Shown here: positions 1-6,458 of the stretch, piece after piece
How positions within the stretch are numbered: position 1 is the first letter of the stretch
Layout: the number at the start of each line of letters is the position of its first letter
NCBI GenBank assembly: GCA_900554175.1
Contig: USGK01000024.1
Coordinates: 1-22,008, forward strand
Length of the DNA: 22,008 nt
Direction: 5' to 3'
Origin: an uncultured Clostridium sp.
GTDB taxonomy: Bacteria; Bacillota; Clostridia; TANB77; CAG-508
Notes under the pieces: generated by a model
The model's database searches: none
What the model saw: the letters and a program-made list of their open reading frames with translations, nothing else
Told to the model about the DNA's origin: nothing
Program-made: the position numbers and the translations under genes

Positions 1-372
1 AATGCAAGTAGTACAAAAAATATGACAGGAGTATTTGACTTAAATGGATGTGTATTGGAAAGAGTTGCAGCATTTTATCAAGGTGGTTCAGCAAGTAACC
101 CAGCTTGGCATAGTGCAATGGCAAATTCAAGTACAACAAATAGTACAAAATATTTAACATTATATACATCTACTAATAAAAAAGGAGATGCAACAAAAGA
201 AACGTCAGGCTGGAATTCAGACGACTTTAACTTTGTTAGTTCAAGCTTTCCAGTTTTCGAACGTGGGGGCAATTACAGTAGTGGAGTCTCTGCGGGTGTG
301 TTTGCTTACAATAAGTTTTCTGCTGGCAGTCCTAACTACGCCAGTGGTTTCCGTGTGTGCCTAGCTTTCTAG
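1..372 (+). CDS. C-terminal part of a C-type-lectin/FGE-like surface protein, possible DGR target (5' end outside window)
   Basis: The reading frame is open from the first base, so this is the C-terminal 123 residues of a longer protein; the ATG at 22 is probably internal. GVFDLNGCVLERV resembles the GxYDMxGNVWEW signature of formylglycine-generating-enzyme/C-type-lectin folds. The end, with RGG, then AGVFAYN, then GFRVCLAF, resembles the closing strands of that fold. Proteins with such ends occur in gut Clostridia as pilin-like or cell-surface proteins and as targets of diversity-generating retroelements. Codon use shifts sharply near 241: upstream codons are A/T-ending, while the last 44 codons use CGT, GGG, GGC, GCG and TGC. 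The N-terminus is missing, so a signal peptide or prepilin leader cannot be judged. The fold assignment is from motif recognition, and the function is unknown. No reverse transcriptase lies in this window. Confidence 0.6.
   Translation, partial: NASSTKNMTGVFDLNGCVLERVAAFYQGGSASNPAWHSAMANSSTTNSTKYLTLYTSTNKKGDATKETSGWNSDDFNFVSSSFPVFERGGNYSSGVSAGVFAYNKFSAGSPNYASGFRVCLAF
262..360 (+). other. Candidate variable repeat (DGR-like) at the 3' end of the partial gene
   Basis: From the RGG codons onward this stretch is about 49% GC (59 of 120 bases in 241-360) against 29% in the preceding 120 bases. From 271 to 348, 22 of 26 codons end in C or T, which is what adenine mutagenesis of AAY template codons (giving NNY) would leave. 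Fixed-looking blocks (RGG, AGVFA, GFRV) alternate with runs of small or aromatic residues (NYSSG, VS, YNKFSAGSPNYASG). It lies at the extreme 3' end, as variable repeats do, and a 5-bp stem with a TAAT loop (373-386) follows the stop codon. The template repeat and reverse transcriptase would have to lie outside the window, so this remains inference. Confidence 0.4.
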
Positions 373-422
373 TACATTAATATGTAATTAGTGAAATTAT
401 GGAAGAGAAAAATAAAAAAATA

Positions 423-452
423 TTTACAAATTTATAGAAAATGTGCTATAAT
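423..452 (+). promoter_or_regulatory. Sigma-A promoter of rnpB
   Basis: TTTACA (423-428) and TATAAT (447-452) are separated by 18 bp, with an extended -10 TG at 444-445. Transcription would start near 459, a few bases before the first base pair of the RNase P RNA. Confidence 0.8.
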
Positions 453-463
453 AGAAAAAGTTT

Positions 464-806
464 GAGTAAACTAATTAGTCGCTGGTAAAACTCGAAAGGG
501 TTTGCGAGAGGAAAGTCCGGGCTCCATAGAGCAATGATGCTAGATAACGTCTAGTGAGGGTGACCTTAAGGAAAGTGCAACAGAAAATAACCGCCACTGT
601 TTCAGTGGTAAGGATGAAAAGGCGAGGTAAGAGCTCACCGCTTGCATGGTGACATGCAAGGTCAGTGTAAACCCCATCTGGAGCAACACCTAAGTAGACT
701 TAACGCCTGCTCGGCGGTCTGAAATGCGTGGCTTGAGATATATAGTAATATATATCCTAGATAAATGACTAATTTTAATGACAGAACCCGGCTTACAGGT
801 TTACTC
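464..806 (+). ncRNA. rnpB: RNase P RNA, type A-like
   Basis: This is the catalytic RNA of ribonuclease P, which removes 5' leaders from precursor tRNAs. The conserved 5' core GAGGAAAGTCCGGGCTCC lies at 508-525 and its partner ACAGAACCCGGCTTAC at 781-796; together they form P4 and the flanking strands. P1 is GAGTAAAC (464-471) with GTTTACTC (799-806). P2 is ATTAGTC (474-480) with GACTAAT (767-773). The internal GGTAAGGATGAAAAGG and GGTAAGAGCTCACCG elements match the specificity-domain J11/12 region. The hairpin CTTGCATGGTGACATGCAAG (642-661) looks like the P13/P14 region expected in type A RNAs. The ends were set by P1 and fit the upstream promoter. Confidence 0.95.
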
Positions 807-862
807 TTTAATTTTAAAATTTTTTCAAGAGTAATAAAATATATATTTGTAAAGGTTAAAAT

Positions 863-897
863 AAAATGTAGGAAAATGTCGTTTTCCTACATTTTTT
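863..897. terminator. Bidirectional terminator between rnpB and the rluA-type gene
   Basis: AAAATGTAGGAAAA and TTTTCCTACATTTT form a stem of about 14 bp closed by a short TGTCG loop. It has T-rich sequence on the right for plus-strand transcripts and an A-run on the left that gives a T-run on the minus strand. It lies between the ends of two convergent genes and could serve both. Confidence 0.85.
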
Positions 898-942
898 GTA
901 GTACAAATTTTATAATGTAGTTATGTTAATTAGCATTAACAT

Positions 943-1830
943 TTACATCTGGCACAAGCTTATAAAATTTTTAAAAAAATTTTCTTTAGGTAAACACTTT
1001 AAAGAAATTGTTTGCTTAGATAAAGGATGAATAAAAGAAATATTATAACAATGCAAAGCTTGTCTATCGATAAAATTACATTTAACTCCATATAAAGTAT
1101 CACCTGATATAGGGTGAAAAATAGATTTCATATGGACTCTAATTTGATGTGTTCTTCCTGTTAAAAGATTAAATTTAACAAGAGAATAGTTATTAAATTC
1201 TTTTAAAACTTCATAATCAGTTATAGAAGGTTTTCCATTTATTGAAATGGTTCTTTCAATAATACTATTTTCTTTTCTAGAAATTGGCTTGTCTATTCTC
1301 CCTTTTTTTATAGAAAAAATTCCGTCACAAATTGCAATATATTCTTTATGAAAGGTATTATTTGCCATTTCACGAATAAAAAATTCTTGAATGTATTCAT
1401 TTTTAGCAAAAATAACGATTCCTGAGGTATCTATGTCTAATCTATTTACTGGTCTAATTTTTTTCTTTAATCCAATGGAGTCAAAATAAAATTTAACTCC
1501 ATTTGAAAGAGAATCTGTAAAATGAGCTCTTGATGGATGAGTAGAAATCCCTGCGGGTTTATTAATTGCTAGAAAAGAATCATCTTCATAAATTATATCT
1601 AAGTCCATTTTAGTAGGGATAATATTAGATGAATCTTCTTCATAATCGAAATCAATTTTTAATATATCAGAAGTTTTAGGAAATTTTCTTGTATCTATGG
1701 AAATATCATTTAAAAAAATTTTTTTAAGCTTTATTAATTTATATCTAAGTCTTGATGAAATTTTTAGTTCTTCTTCAAGAATTCGATTTATTGAAATGTT
1801 TGAATTTTTTATTTTATATTCTATAATCAT
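943..1830 (-). CDS. RluA-family rRNA pseudouridine synthase
   Basis: This enzyme is predicted to isomerise uridine to pseudouridine in ribosomal RNA. The 295-aa protein has an N-terminal S4-like RNA-binding region (about residues 12-60), then the RluA catalytic domain. NKPAG lies near 90-94. The catalytic motif is NRLDIDTSG, with Asp about 132 as nucleophile; most relatives have His before RLD, here it is Asn. The RTHQIRVH motif and HPISGDTLYG lie in the C-terminal half. Length fits the RluD/YlyB/YjbO group. The ATG at 1830 has an AAAGGATC ribosome site (1841-1848). The target uridine cannot be told from sequence, so no specific symbol is given. The gene is transcribed alone, convergent with rnpB and divergent from priA. 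Confidence 0.92.
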   Translation of the reverse strand: MIIEYKIKNSNISINRILEEELKISSRLRYKLIKLKKIFLNDISIDTRKFPKTSDILKIDFDYEEDSSNIIPTKMDLDIIYEDDSFLAINKPAGISTHPSRAHFTDSLSNGVKFYFDSIGLKKKIRPVNRLDIDTSGIVIFAKNEYIQEFFIREMANNTFHKEYIAICDGIFSIKKGRIDKPISRKENSIIERTISINGKPSITDYEVLKEFNNYSLVKFNLLTGRTHQIRVHMKSIFHPISGDTLYGVKCNFIDRQALHCYNISFIHPLSKQTISLKCLPKENFFKNFISLCQM

Positions 1831-1947
1831 ATTTAATTTAGATCCTTTCTATTACATAAATTTATTCTAGAAATTTTTAAAATTACAATATTTTTCGAAA
1901 GTAACAATATTTTATAATTAATGAAAGAAATTATCAAGTAAAATGGC

Positions 1948-1976
1948 TTGAAAAAAAGAGATACAAATGATATATT
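1948..1976 (+). promoter_or_regulatory. Sigma-A promoter of the priA-def-fmt operon
   Basis: TTGAAA (1948-1953) and TATATT (1971-1976) are separated by 17 bp, with a TG at 1968-1969 giving an extended -10. The predicted start near 1983 leaves a leader of about 27 nt with an AAAGGAAAG ribosome site before the priA ATG. Confidence 0.7.
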
Positions 1977-2009
1977 ATAAAATATAAATTAAAATATAAA
2001 GGAAAGAAA

Positions 2010-4232
2010 ATGATAGCAGAAGTAATAATAGATAGTAAAGCTAAATCACTAAATAGAAAATTTGACTATAAAATTCCGAAAGATTTGGAAGATATTATAA
2101 CTATTGGAAGTAGAGTATTAGTTCCTTTTGCGAATTTTAAAAGCTTGGAACAAGGATATGTTATTAAAATTAAGGAAACGTCAGAATATGAAGTTAAAGA
2201 ACTTGCAGGACTTGAAGAGAATCTAGAAAAAAATAAAATCGATCTAGCAAGATGGATGGCACGAAAGTACTTTAGTAATGTATCAGAGTGCATTAAACTA
2301 ATGTTAACACCAGGAACACGAAATAAAGATAAAGAAAAGAGAACTTCAGATAAAAAAATTGAGTTTGTATATTTGGAAAAAACTAAAGAGCAAATTGATG
2401 TTAATCAATTAAGAGGAGAAAAACAGAAAAGAGTAATTAAATTCATATTAAAAAATGAAGGCTGTACAGTTTCAGAGATAGAAAATTTTACAGAATGCTC
2501 GAAATCAACAATAAATTCTTTAGCACAAAAAGGAATAATAAAAATTCAAAAAGAAAAAATAAATAGAAATCCATTAATTAATAAAGAAGTTTCAAAAAGT
2601 TATAATTTAAGGTTGACAGATGAACAAAGCCAAGCTTACAAAAAAATATCAGATTCAATGGATAAAAAAACATTTGAAGAATTTTTAATTTATGGAGTCA
2701 CAGGTTCTGGAAAAACAGAAGTATATCTTCAACTAATAGAAAAATGTCTAAAAAATAATAATTCAGCTATTGTACTTGTTCCAGAAATTTCTTTAACACC
2801 ACAAATGATAGATAGATTTATTGCAAGGTTTGGAAAAGAAAAAATCGCAGTCTTACATAGCAAACTATCTATTGGTGAAAGGCATGACGAGTGGCTAAGA
2901 ATAAAAGAAGGAGAAGCAAAAATTGTAATTGGAGCAAGATCTGCAATTTTTGCACCTGTTAAAGATTTAGGAATAATTATAATTGATGAAGAACATGATT
3001 CGTCATATAAGTCAGAATCAGATCCAAAATACGAAGCTAAAGAGGTTGCTTCAAAAATTGCAAAAGATAAAAAAATACCTCTCGTCCTAGGAAGTGCAAC
3101 ACCTGATTTGAAAACCTTTTATAAAGCAGAATGCGGAGAAATAGTGTTAATAAGATTAACTAAGCGTGCAAATAATTCGAGTTTACCAACTGTTGATGTA
3201 GTCGATTTAAAATATGAGCTTGCGAAAGGTAATAAGTCAATGTTAAGTGAAGAACTATATCAAGAAATGGAAAAAAATTTGAAAGAAAAGCATCAAACGA
3301 TTTTATTTTTAAATAGAAGGGGTTTTTCAACATTTATAATGTGCAGAGATTGTGGGTATACTTTGAAATGTCCAAATTGTAATATTAGTTTAACATATCA
3401 TAGCTATGAAAATAGACTTAAATGCCATTATTGTGGACATGAAGAATCTGTGGCTAAAGTTTGTCCAAATTGTCAAAGTACAAAAATAAGGTATTTTGGA
3501 ACAGGTACTCAAAAGCTTGAACAAGAAGTAAAAAAACAATTTCCAAATTCAACAACAATAAGAATGGATATAGATACAGTAACAAAAAAGAACTCACATG
3601 AAGAGATTTTAAATAAATTTAAAAATGAAAATATAGATATTTTAATAGGAACGCAAATGGTAGTAAAAGGGCATCATTTTCCAAATGTTACGTTAGTTGG
3701 TGTTATTGCAGCAGATGGATCATTAAATATGGATGATTATAGAGCAAATGAAAGAACTTTTCAAATTTTGACGCAAGTTGCAGGAAGAGCTGGAAGAGAA
3801 AATTTGCCAGGTAAAGTTATAATTCAAACCTATAATCCAGAAAGCTTTCCAATTGAATATTCTAGAAAGCAAGATTATGATCTATTTTATAAAACTGAAA
3901 TTGAATTAAGAAAACAATTGAAATATCCTCCATTTTGCGATATAATAATGGTGAATTTTGTTGGAATATTTGAAGATGAAATAAAAAAAATTAGTGAATA
4001 TATGTATAAGTTATTAAAAACAAATTTAGAAAAATATAAAATTCTAATTTTTATGCCAACACCAGCTCCAATAGACAAAATTCAAGGAAAATTTAGATGG
4101 AGAATTATAGCAAAAGGAATAGTAAATGATGAAGCAAATATCATAATGAATAAATGTTTAAAAAAGATATTTGAACTAAATTTAAAAAATACTAAAGTAT
4201 CAATTGATATAAATCCAAATAATATGATGTAG
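2010..4232 (+). CDS. priA: Primosomal protein N' (replication restart helicase PriA)
   Basis: PriA recognises stalled forks and D-loops and reloads the replicative helicase; it is a 3'-5' superfamily 2 DNA helicase. The 740-aa length is normal. The N-terminal DNA-binding domain covers about residues 1-100. Walker A GVTGSGKTE is at about 229-237, followed by the DEEH box (IIDEEHDSSYK) near 326. A zinc-binding insert with paired cysteines (CRDCG, CPNC, CHYCG, CPNC) lies at about 445-490. Later helicase motifs include GTQMVVKGHHFPNV and QVAGRAGR. The ATG has a good AAAGGAAAG site. It is the first gene of an operon with def (14-nt gap) and fmt, a common arrangement in Firmicutes. Confidence 0.98.
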   Translation: MIAEVIIDSKAKSLNRKFDYKIPKDLEDIITIGSRVLVPFANFKSLEQGYVIKIKETSEYEVKELAGLEENLEKNKIDLARWMARKYFSNVSECIKLMLTPGTRNKDKEKRTSDKKIEFVYLEKTKEQIDVNQLRGEKQKRVIKFILKNEGCTVSEIENFTECSKSTINSLAQKGIIKIQKEKINRNPLINKEVSKSYNLRLTDEQSQAYKKISDSMDKKTFEEFLIYGVTGSGKTEVYLQLIEKCLKNNNSAIVLVPEISLTPQMIDRFIARFGKEKIAVLHSKLSIGERHDEWLRIKEGEAKIVIGARSAIFAPVKDLGIIIIDEEHDSSYKSESDPKYEAKEVASKIAKDKKIPLVLGSATPDLKTFYKAECGEIVLIRLTKRANNSSLPTVDVVDLKYELAKGNKSMLSEELYQEMEKNLKEKHQTILFLNRRGFSTFIMCRDCGYTLKCPNCNISLTYHSYENRLKCHYCGHEESVAKVCPNCQSTKIRYFGTGTQKLEQEVKKQFPNSTTIRMDIDTVTKKNSHEEILNKFKNENIDILIGTQMVVKGHHFPNVTLVGVIAADGSLNMDDYRANERTFQILTQVAGRAGRENLPGKVIIQTYNPESFPIEYSRKQDYDLFYKTEIELRKQLKYPPFCDIIMVNFVGIFEDEIKKISEYMYKLLKTNLEKYKILIFMPTPAPIDKIQGKFRWRIIAKGIVNDEANIIMNKCLKKIFELNLKNTKVSIDINPNNMM

Positions 4233-4246
4233 AAAGGAAGAGTAAA

Positions 4247-4726
4247 ATGGCGTTAAGACAAATAAGAGAACAAAAAGAAGAAATTCTAAGAAAAAAATCA
4301 AGAGAAGTTGCAATAGAAGATATAAAAACTGATAAAATTCAAAGTTTAATAGAAGATATGATAGAGACTATGCATCATTACAATGGAGTTGGACTAGCAG
4401 CAGTTCAAGTAGGAGTGTTAAAAAGAATTGTTGTAATAGATGTAGATGACGGTAATGGAGAATATATTTTAATTAATCCAACTATTACAAAAACAAAAGG
4501 AGAAAAAGAATGTGATGAAGGATGTTTAAGTTTTCCAAATGAGTTTGGAAAGGTTGTAAGACCCACAGATGTAACAGTTGAATTTTTAGATAGAAACGCA
4601 AAAAAGACTAAATTAAAAGCAAAAGATTTATTGGCACAAGCGATTTGTCATGAATGTGATCACTTAGAAGGTGTATTATTTGTTGACAAAGTTATAGAAG
4701 GAACTTTAGAATATATAGATAAATAA
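4247..4726 (+). CDS. def: Peptide deformylase
   Basis: This enzyme removes the formyl group from the N-terminal methionine of new proteins. The 159-aa protein carries all three family motifs: GVGLAAVQ (47-54, the GxGxAAxQ motif), EGCLS (91-95) and HECDH (135-139). Metal ligands are Cys93, His135 and His139, with Glu136 as catalytic base; all are intact. The ATG follows an AAAGGAAG site that overlaps the end of priA. Together with fmt just downstream it makes the formylation-deformylation pair. Confidence 0.97.
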   Translation: MALRQIREQKEEILRKKSREVAIEDIKTDKIQSLIEDMIETMHHYNGVGLAAVQVGVLKRIVVIDVDDGNGEYILINPTITKTKGEKECDEGCLSFPNEFGKVVRPTDVTVEFLDRNAKKTKLKAKDLLAQAICHECDHLEGVLFVDKVIEGTLEYIDK

Positions 4727-4750
4727 AAATATATTTAGGAGGTATAACGG

Positions 4751-5698
4751 TTGAAAGTTTTATTTATGGGAACACCTGATTTTGCAAAGAAATCATTAGA
4801 ATCAATATATAATAATAATTATGATATAATTGGTGTGGTTACAAATCCAGATAAACCTAAAGGCAGAGGAATGAAAATGATTGCAAGTGATGTGAAAGAA
4901 TATGCGGTCTCAAAGGGTTTAGATATTTATCAACCAATTAATATAAGAAAAAATGAGGAATTTATAAATAAAATAAAAGAATTAAATCCAGATATTATAT
5001 GCGTTGTTGCTTATGGAAAAATTTTACCAAAAGAAGTTTTAGATATTCCAAAATATGGTTGTATAAATGTACATGCATCACTTCTTCCAAAATATAGAGG
5101 TGCAGCACCAATTCAATGGGCAGTTATAAATGGAGAAAAAACGACAGGAGTTACAACAATGTATATGGATGTTGGAATGGATACAGGTGATATGATTTTA
5201 AAAGAAGAAGTAGATATTGGTGAAGACGAAACAACAGGTGAATTATGGGATAGACTTGCAGATATAGGTGGAGATCTTTTAGTAAAAACTTTAAAGAAAA
5301 TTGAAAATGGAGATATAAAAAGAACAAAACAAGGAGATGATTATACTCTAGCACCAATGCTTCAAAAAGAAATGGCTAAGATTAATTGGGAAAATAAAGA
5401 TGCTTTTGAAATAAAAAATTTAGTAAGAGGATTAAATCCAATAATGGGTGCTTATTCTATGCTAAAAGGTAAGAAAATTAAATTTTGGAAAGTCAAAGTT
5501 TTGAAAGTAGAAAATGAAGAAATTAAAAGCAAGAAAAATGGTGAGGTCATTCTTTCAGATTGTAAAAAAGGGTTACAAATAAAAGCAAAAAATGGAGTAA
5601 TAAATGTTCTAGAAATTCAAGGTGAAAATGCTAAAAGAATGCCAGTAGTAGATTTTTTACGAGGAAATAAAATTGAAGTTGGTGAAAAATTTGAGTAA
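4751..5698 (+). CDS. fmt: Methionyl-tRNA formyltransferase
   Basis: This enzyme formylates Met-tRNA-fMet with 10-formyltetrahydrofolate, making the initiator tRNA for translation. The 315-aa length is usual. The N-terminal formyl-transferase Rossmann domain contains GINVHASLLPKYRGAAP-like sequence at about 103-120, with Asn106 and His108, and Asp144 in VGMDTGD; these are the catalytic triad. The C-terminal OB-like tRNA-binding domain follows from about residue 205. The start is TTG at 4751, chosen because a strong AGGAGG site (4738-4743) precedes it and translation begins with the usual MKVLFMGTPDFA. It is the last gene of the priA-def-fmt operon; no clear terminator follows. Confidence 0.97.
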   Translation: MKVLFMGTPDFAKKSLESIYNNNYDIIGVVTNPDKPKGRGMKMIASDVKEYAVSKGLDIYQPINIRKNEEFINKIKELNPDIICVVAYGKILPKEVLDIPKYGCINVHASLLPKYRGAAPIQWAVINGEKTTGVTTMYMDVGMDTGDMILKEEVDIGEDETTGELWDRLADIGGDLLVKTLKKIENGDIKRTKQGDDYTLAPMLQKEMAKINWENKDAFEIKNLVRGLNPIMGAYSMLKGKKIKFWKVKVLKVENEEIKSKKNGEVILSDCKKGLQIKAKNGVINVLEIQGENAKRMPVVDFLRGNKIEVGEKFE

Positions 5699-5711
5699 AT
5701 ATAAAAAAAAC

Positions 5712-5740
5712 TTGATAAAAAAATAAAATATTGGTATAAT
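5712..5740 (+). promoter_or_regulatory. Sigma-A promoter of rubrerythrin
   Basis: TTGATA (5712-5717) and TATAAT (5735-5740) have a 17-bp spacer, with TG at 5732-5733 as an extended -10. The predicted start is near 5747, giving a leader of about 74 nt. No PerR-type box is evident. Confidence 0.8.
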
Positions 5741-5757
5741 TCAAAAAATAAAGGTAG

Positions 5758-5793
5758 AAGCTCTAAAAAATATATATTTTGAGTTTTTAGCTT
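5758..5793 (+). promoter_or_regulatory. Leader inverted repeat upstream of rubrerythrin
   Basis: AAGCT-CT-AAAAA (5758-5769) can pair with TTTTTAGCTT (5784-5793). A competing inner pairing joins CTC (5761-5763) plus AAAA with TTTTGAG (5777-5783). No T-run follows, so it does not look like a terminator. It lies in the predicted 5' leader; a stability or translational role is possible but unproven. Confidence 0.35.
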
Positions 5794-5820
5794 ATATTTA
5801 GGAAAGGAATGATATTAAAG

Positions 5821-6360
5821 ATGGAATTAAAAGGATCAAAAACAGAAAAAAATTTATTAGCTGCATTTGCAGGAGAATCACAAGCAAGAAATAAATATAC
5901 ATATTTTGCTAGTAAGGCAAAAAAAGAAGGATATGAACAAATAGCTGCAATATTTGAAGAAACAGCTTTAAATGAAAAAGAGCATGCAAAAATGTGGTTC
6001 AAATTATTAAATGGTGGAGAAATTCCTACAACAGCAGAAAATTTAAAATCAGCTGCTGATGGTGAAAATTATGAATGGACAGATATGTATAAAGAATTTG
6101 CAGAGGAAGCAAAAAAAGAAGGATTTGATAGAATTGCATATCTATTTGAAGAAGTAGGAAAAATTGAAAAAGAACATGAAGAAAGATTCAAAAAACTATT
6201 AGAGAATGTAGAAGATGGGCTTGTATTTTCAAAAGATGGAGATAAAATTTGGAAATGTAGAAATTGCGGACATATTTGCATAGGTAAAGAAGCACCAGCC
6301 GTTTGCCCTGTTTGTAGTCATCCACAAAGTTATTTTGAAATAAAAGCAGAAAATTATTAA
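5821..6360 (+). CDS. rbr: Rubrerythrin
   Basis: Rubrerythrin is a cytoplasmic non-heme diiron peroxidase that reduces hydrogen peroxide in anaerobes. The 179-aa protein has a ferritin-like four-helix domain with ExxH-type diiron ligands (GESQARNKYTYFA, then ETALNEKEHAKMW, then EEVGKIEKEHEERF). A C-terminal rubredoxin-like [Fe(SCys)4] domain follows, with CRNCG and CPVCSH. An in-frame ATG at 5809 sits inside the AGGAAAGGA ribosome site and would give a non-typical N-terminus, so the ATG at 5821 (MELKGSKTEKNL) is preferred. It is a single gene between its own promoter and terminator. Confidence 0.96.
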   Translation: MELKGSKTEKNLLAAFAGESQARNKYTYFASKAKKEGYEQIAAIFEETALNEKEHAKMWFKLLNGGEIPTTAENLKSAADGENYEWTDMYKEFAEEAKKEGFDRIAYLFEEVGKIEKEHEERFKKLLENVEDGLVFSKDGDKIWKCRNCGHICIGKEAPAVCPVCSHPQSYFEIKAENY

Positions 6361-6380
6361 TAAAATATTTTGAATAAAGA

Positions 6381-6417
6381 AATAGGACAGCATAGTATTT
6401 TTGCTGTCTTATTTTAT
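6381..6417 (+). terminator. Terminator of rubrerythrin
   Basis: AATAGGACAGCA (6381-6392) pairs with TGCTGTCTTATT (6402-6413) in a 12-bp stem with one G-U pair and a 9-nt loop, followed by a short T-rich tail. Confidence 0.75.
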
Positions 6418-6458
6418 ACGTTCAAATAGGGTAAATTAAATAAAAGGAGGAAAATTTT

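Noticed and set aside
5809..5820. Upstream ATG as rubrerythrin start
   Set aside because: It lies within the AGGAAAGGA ribosome site and adds four residues not typical of the family; the ATG at 5821 fits better.
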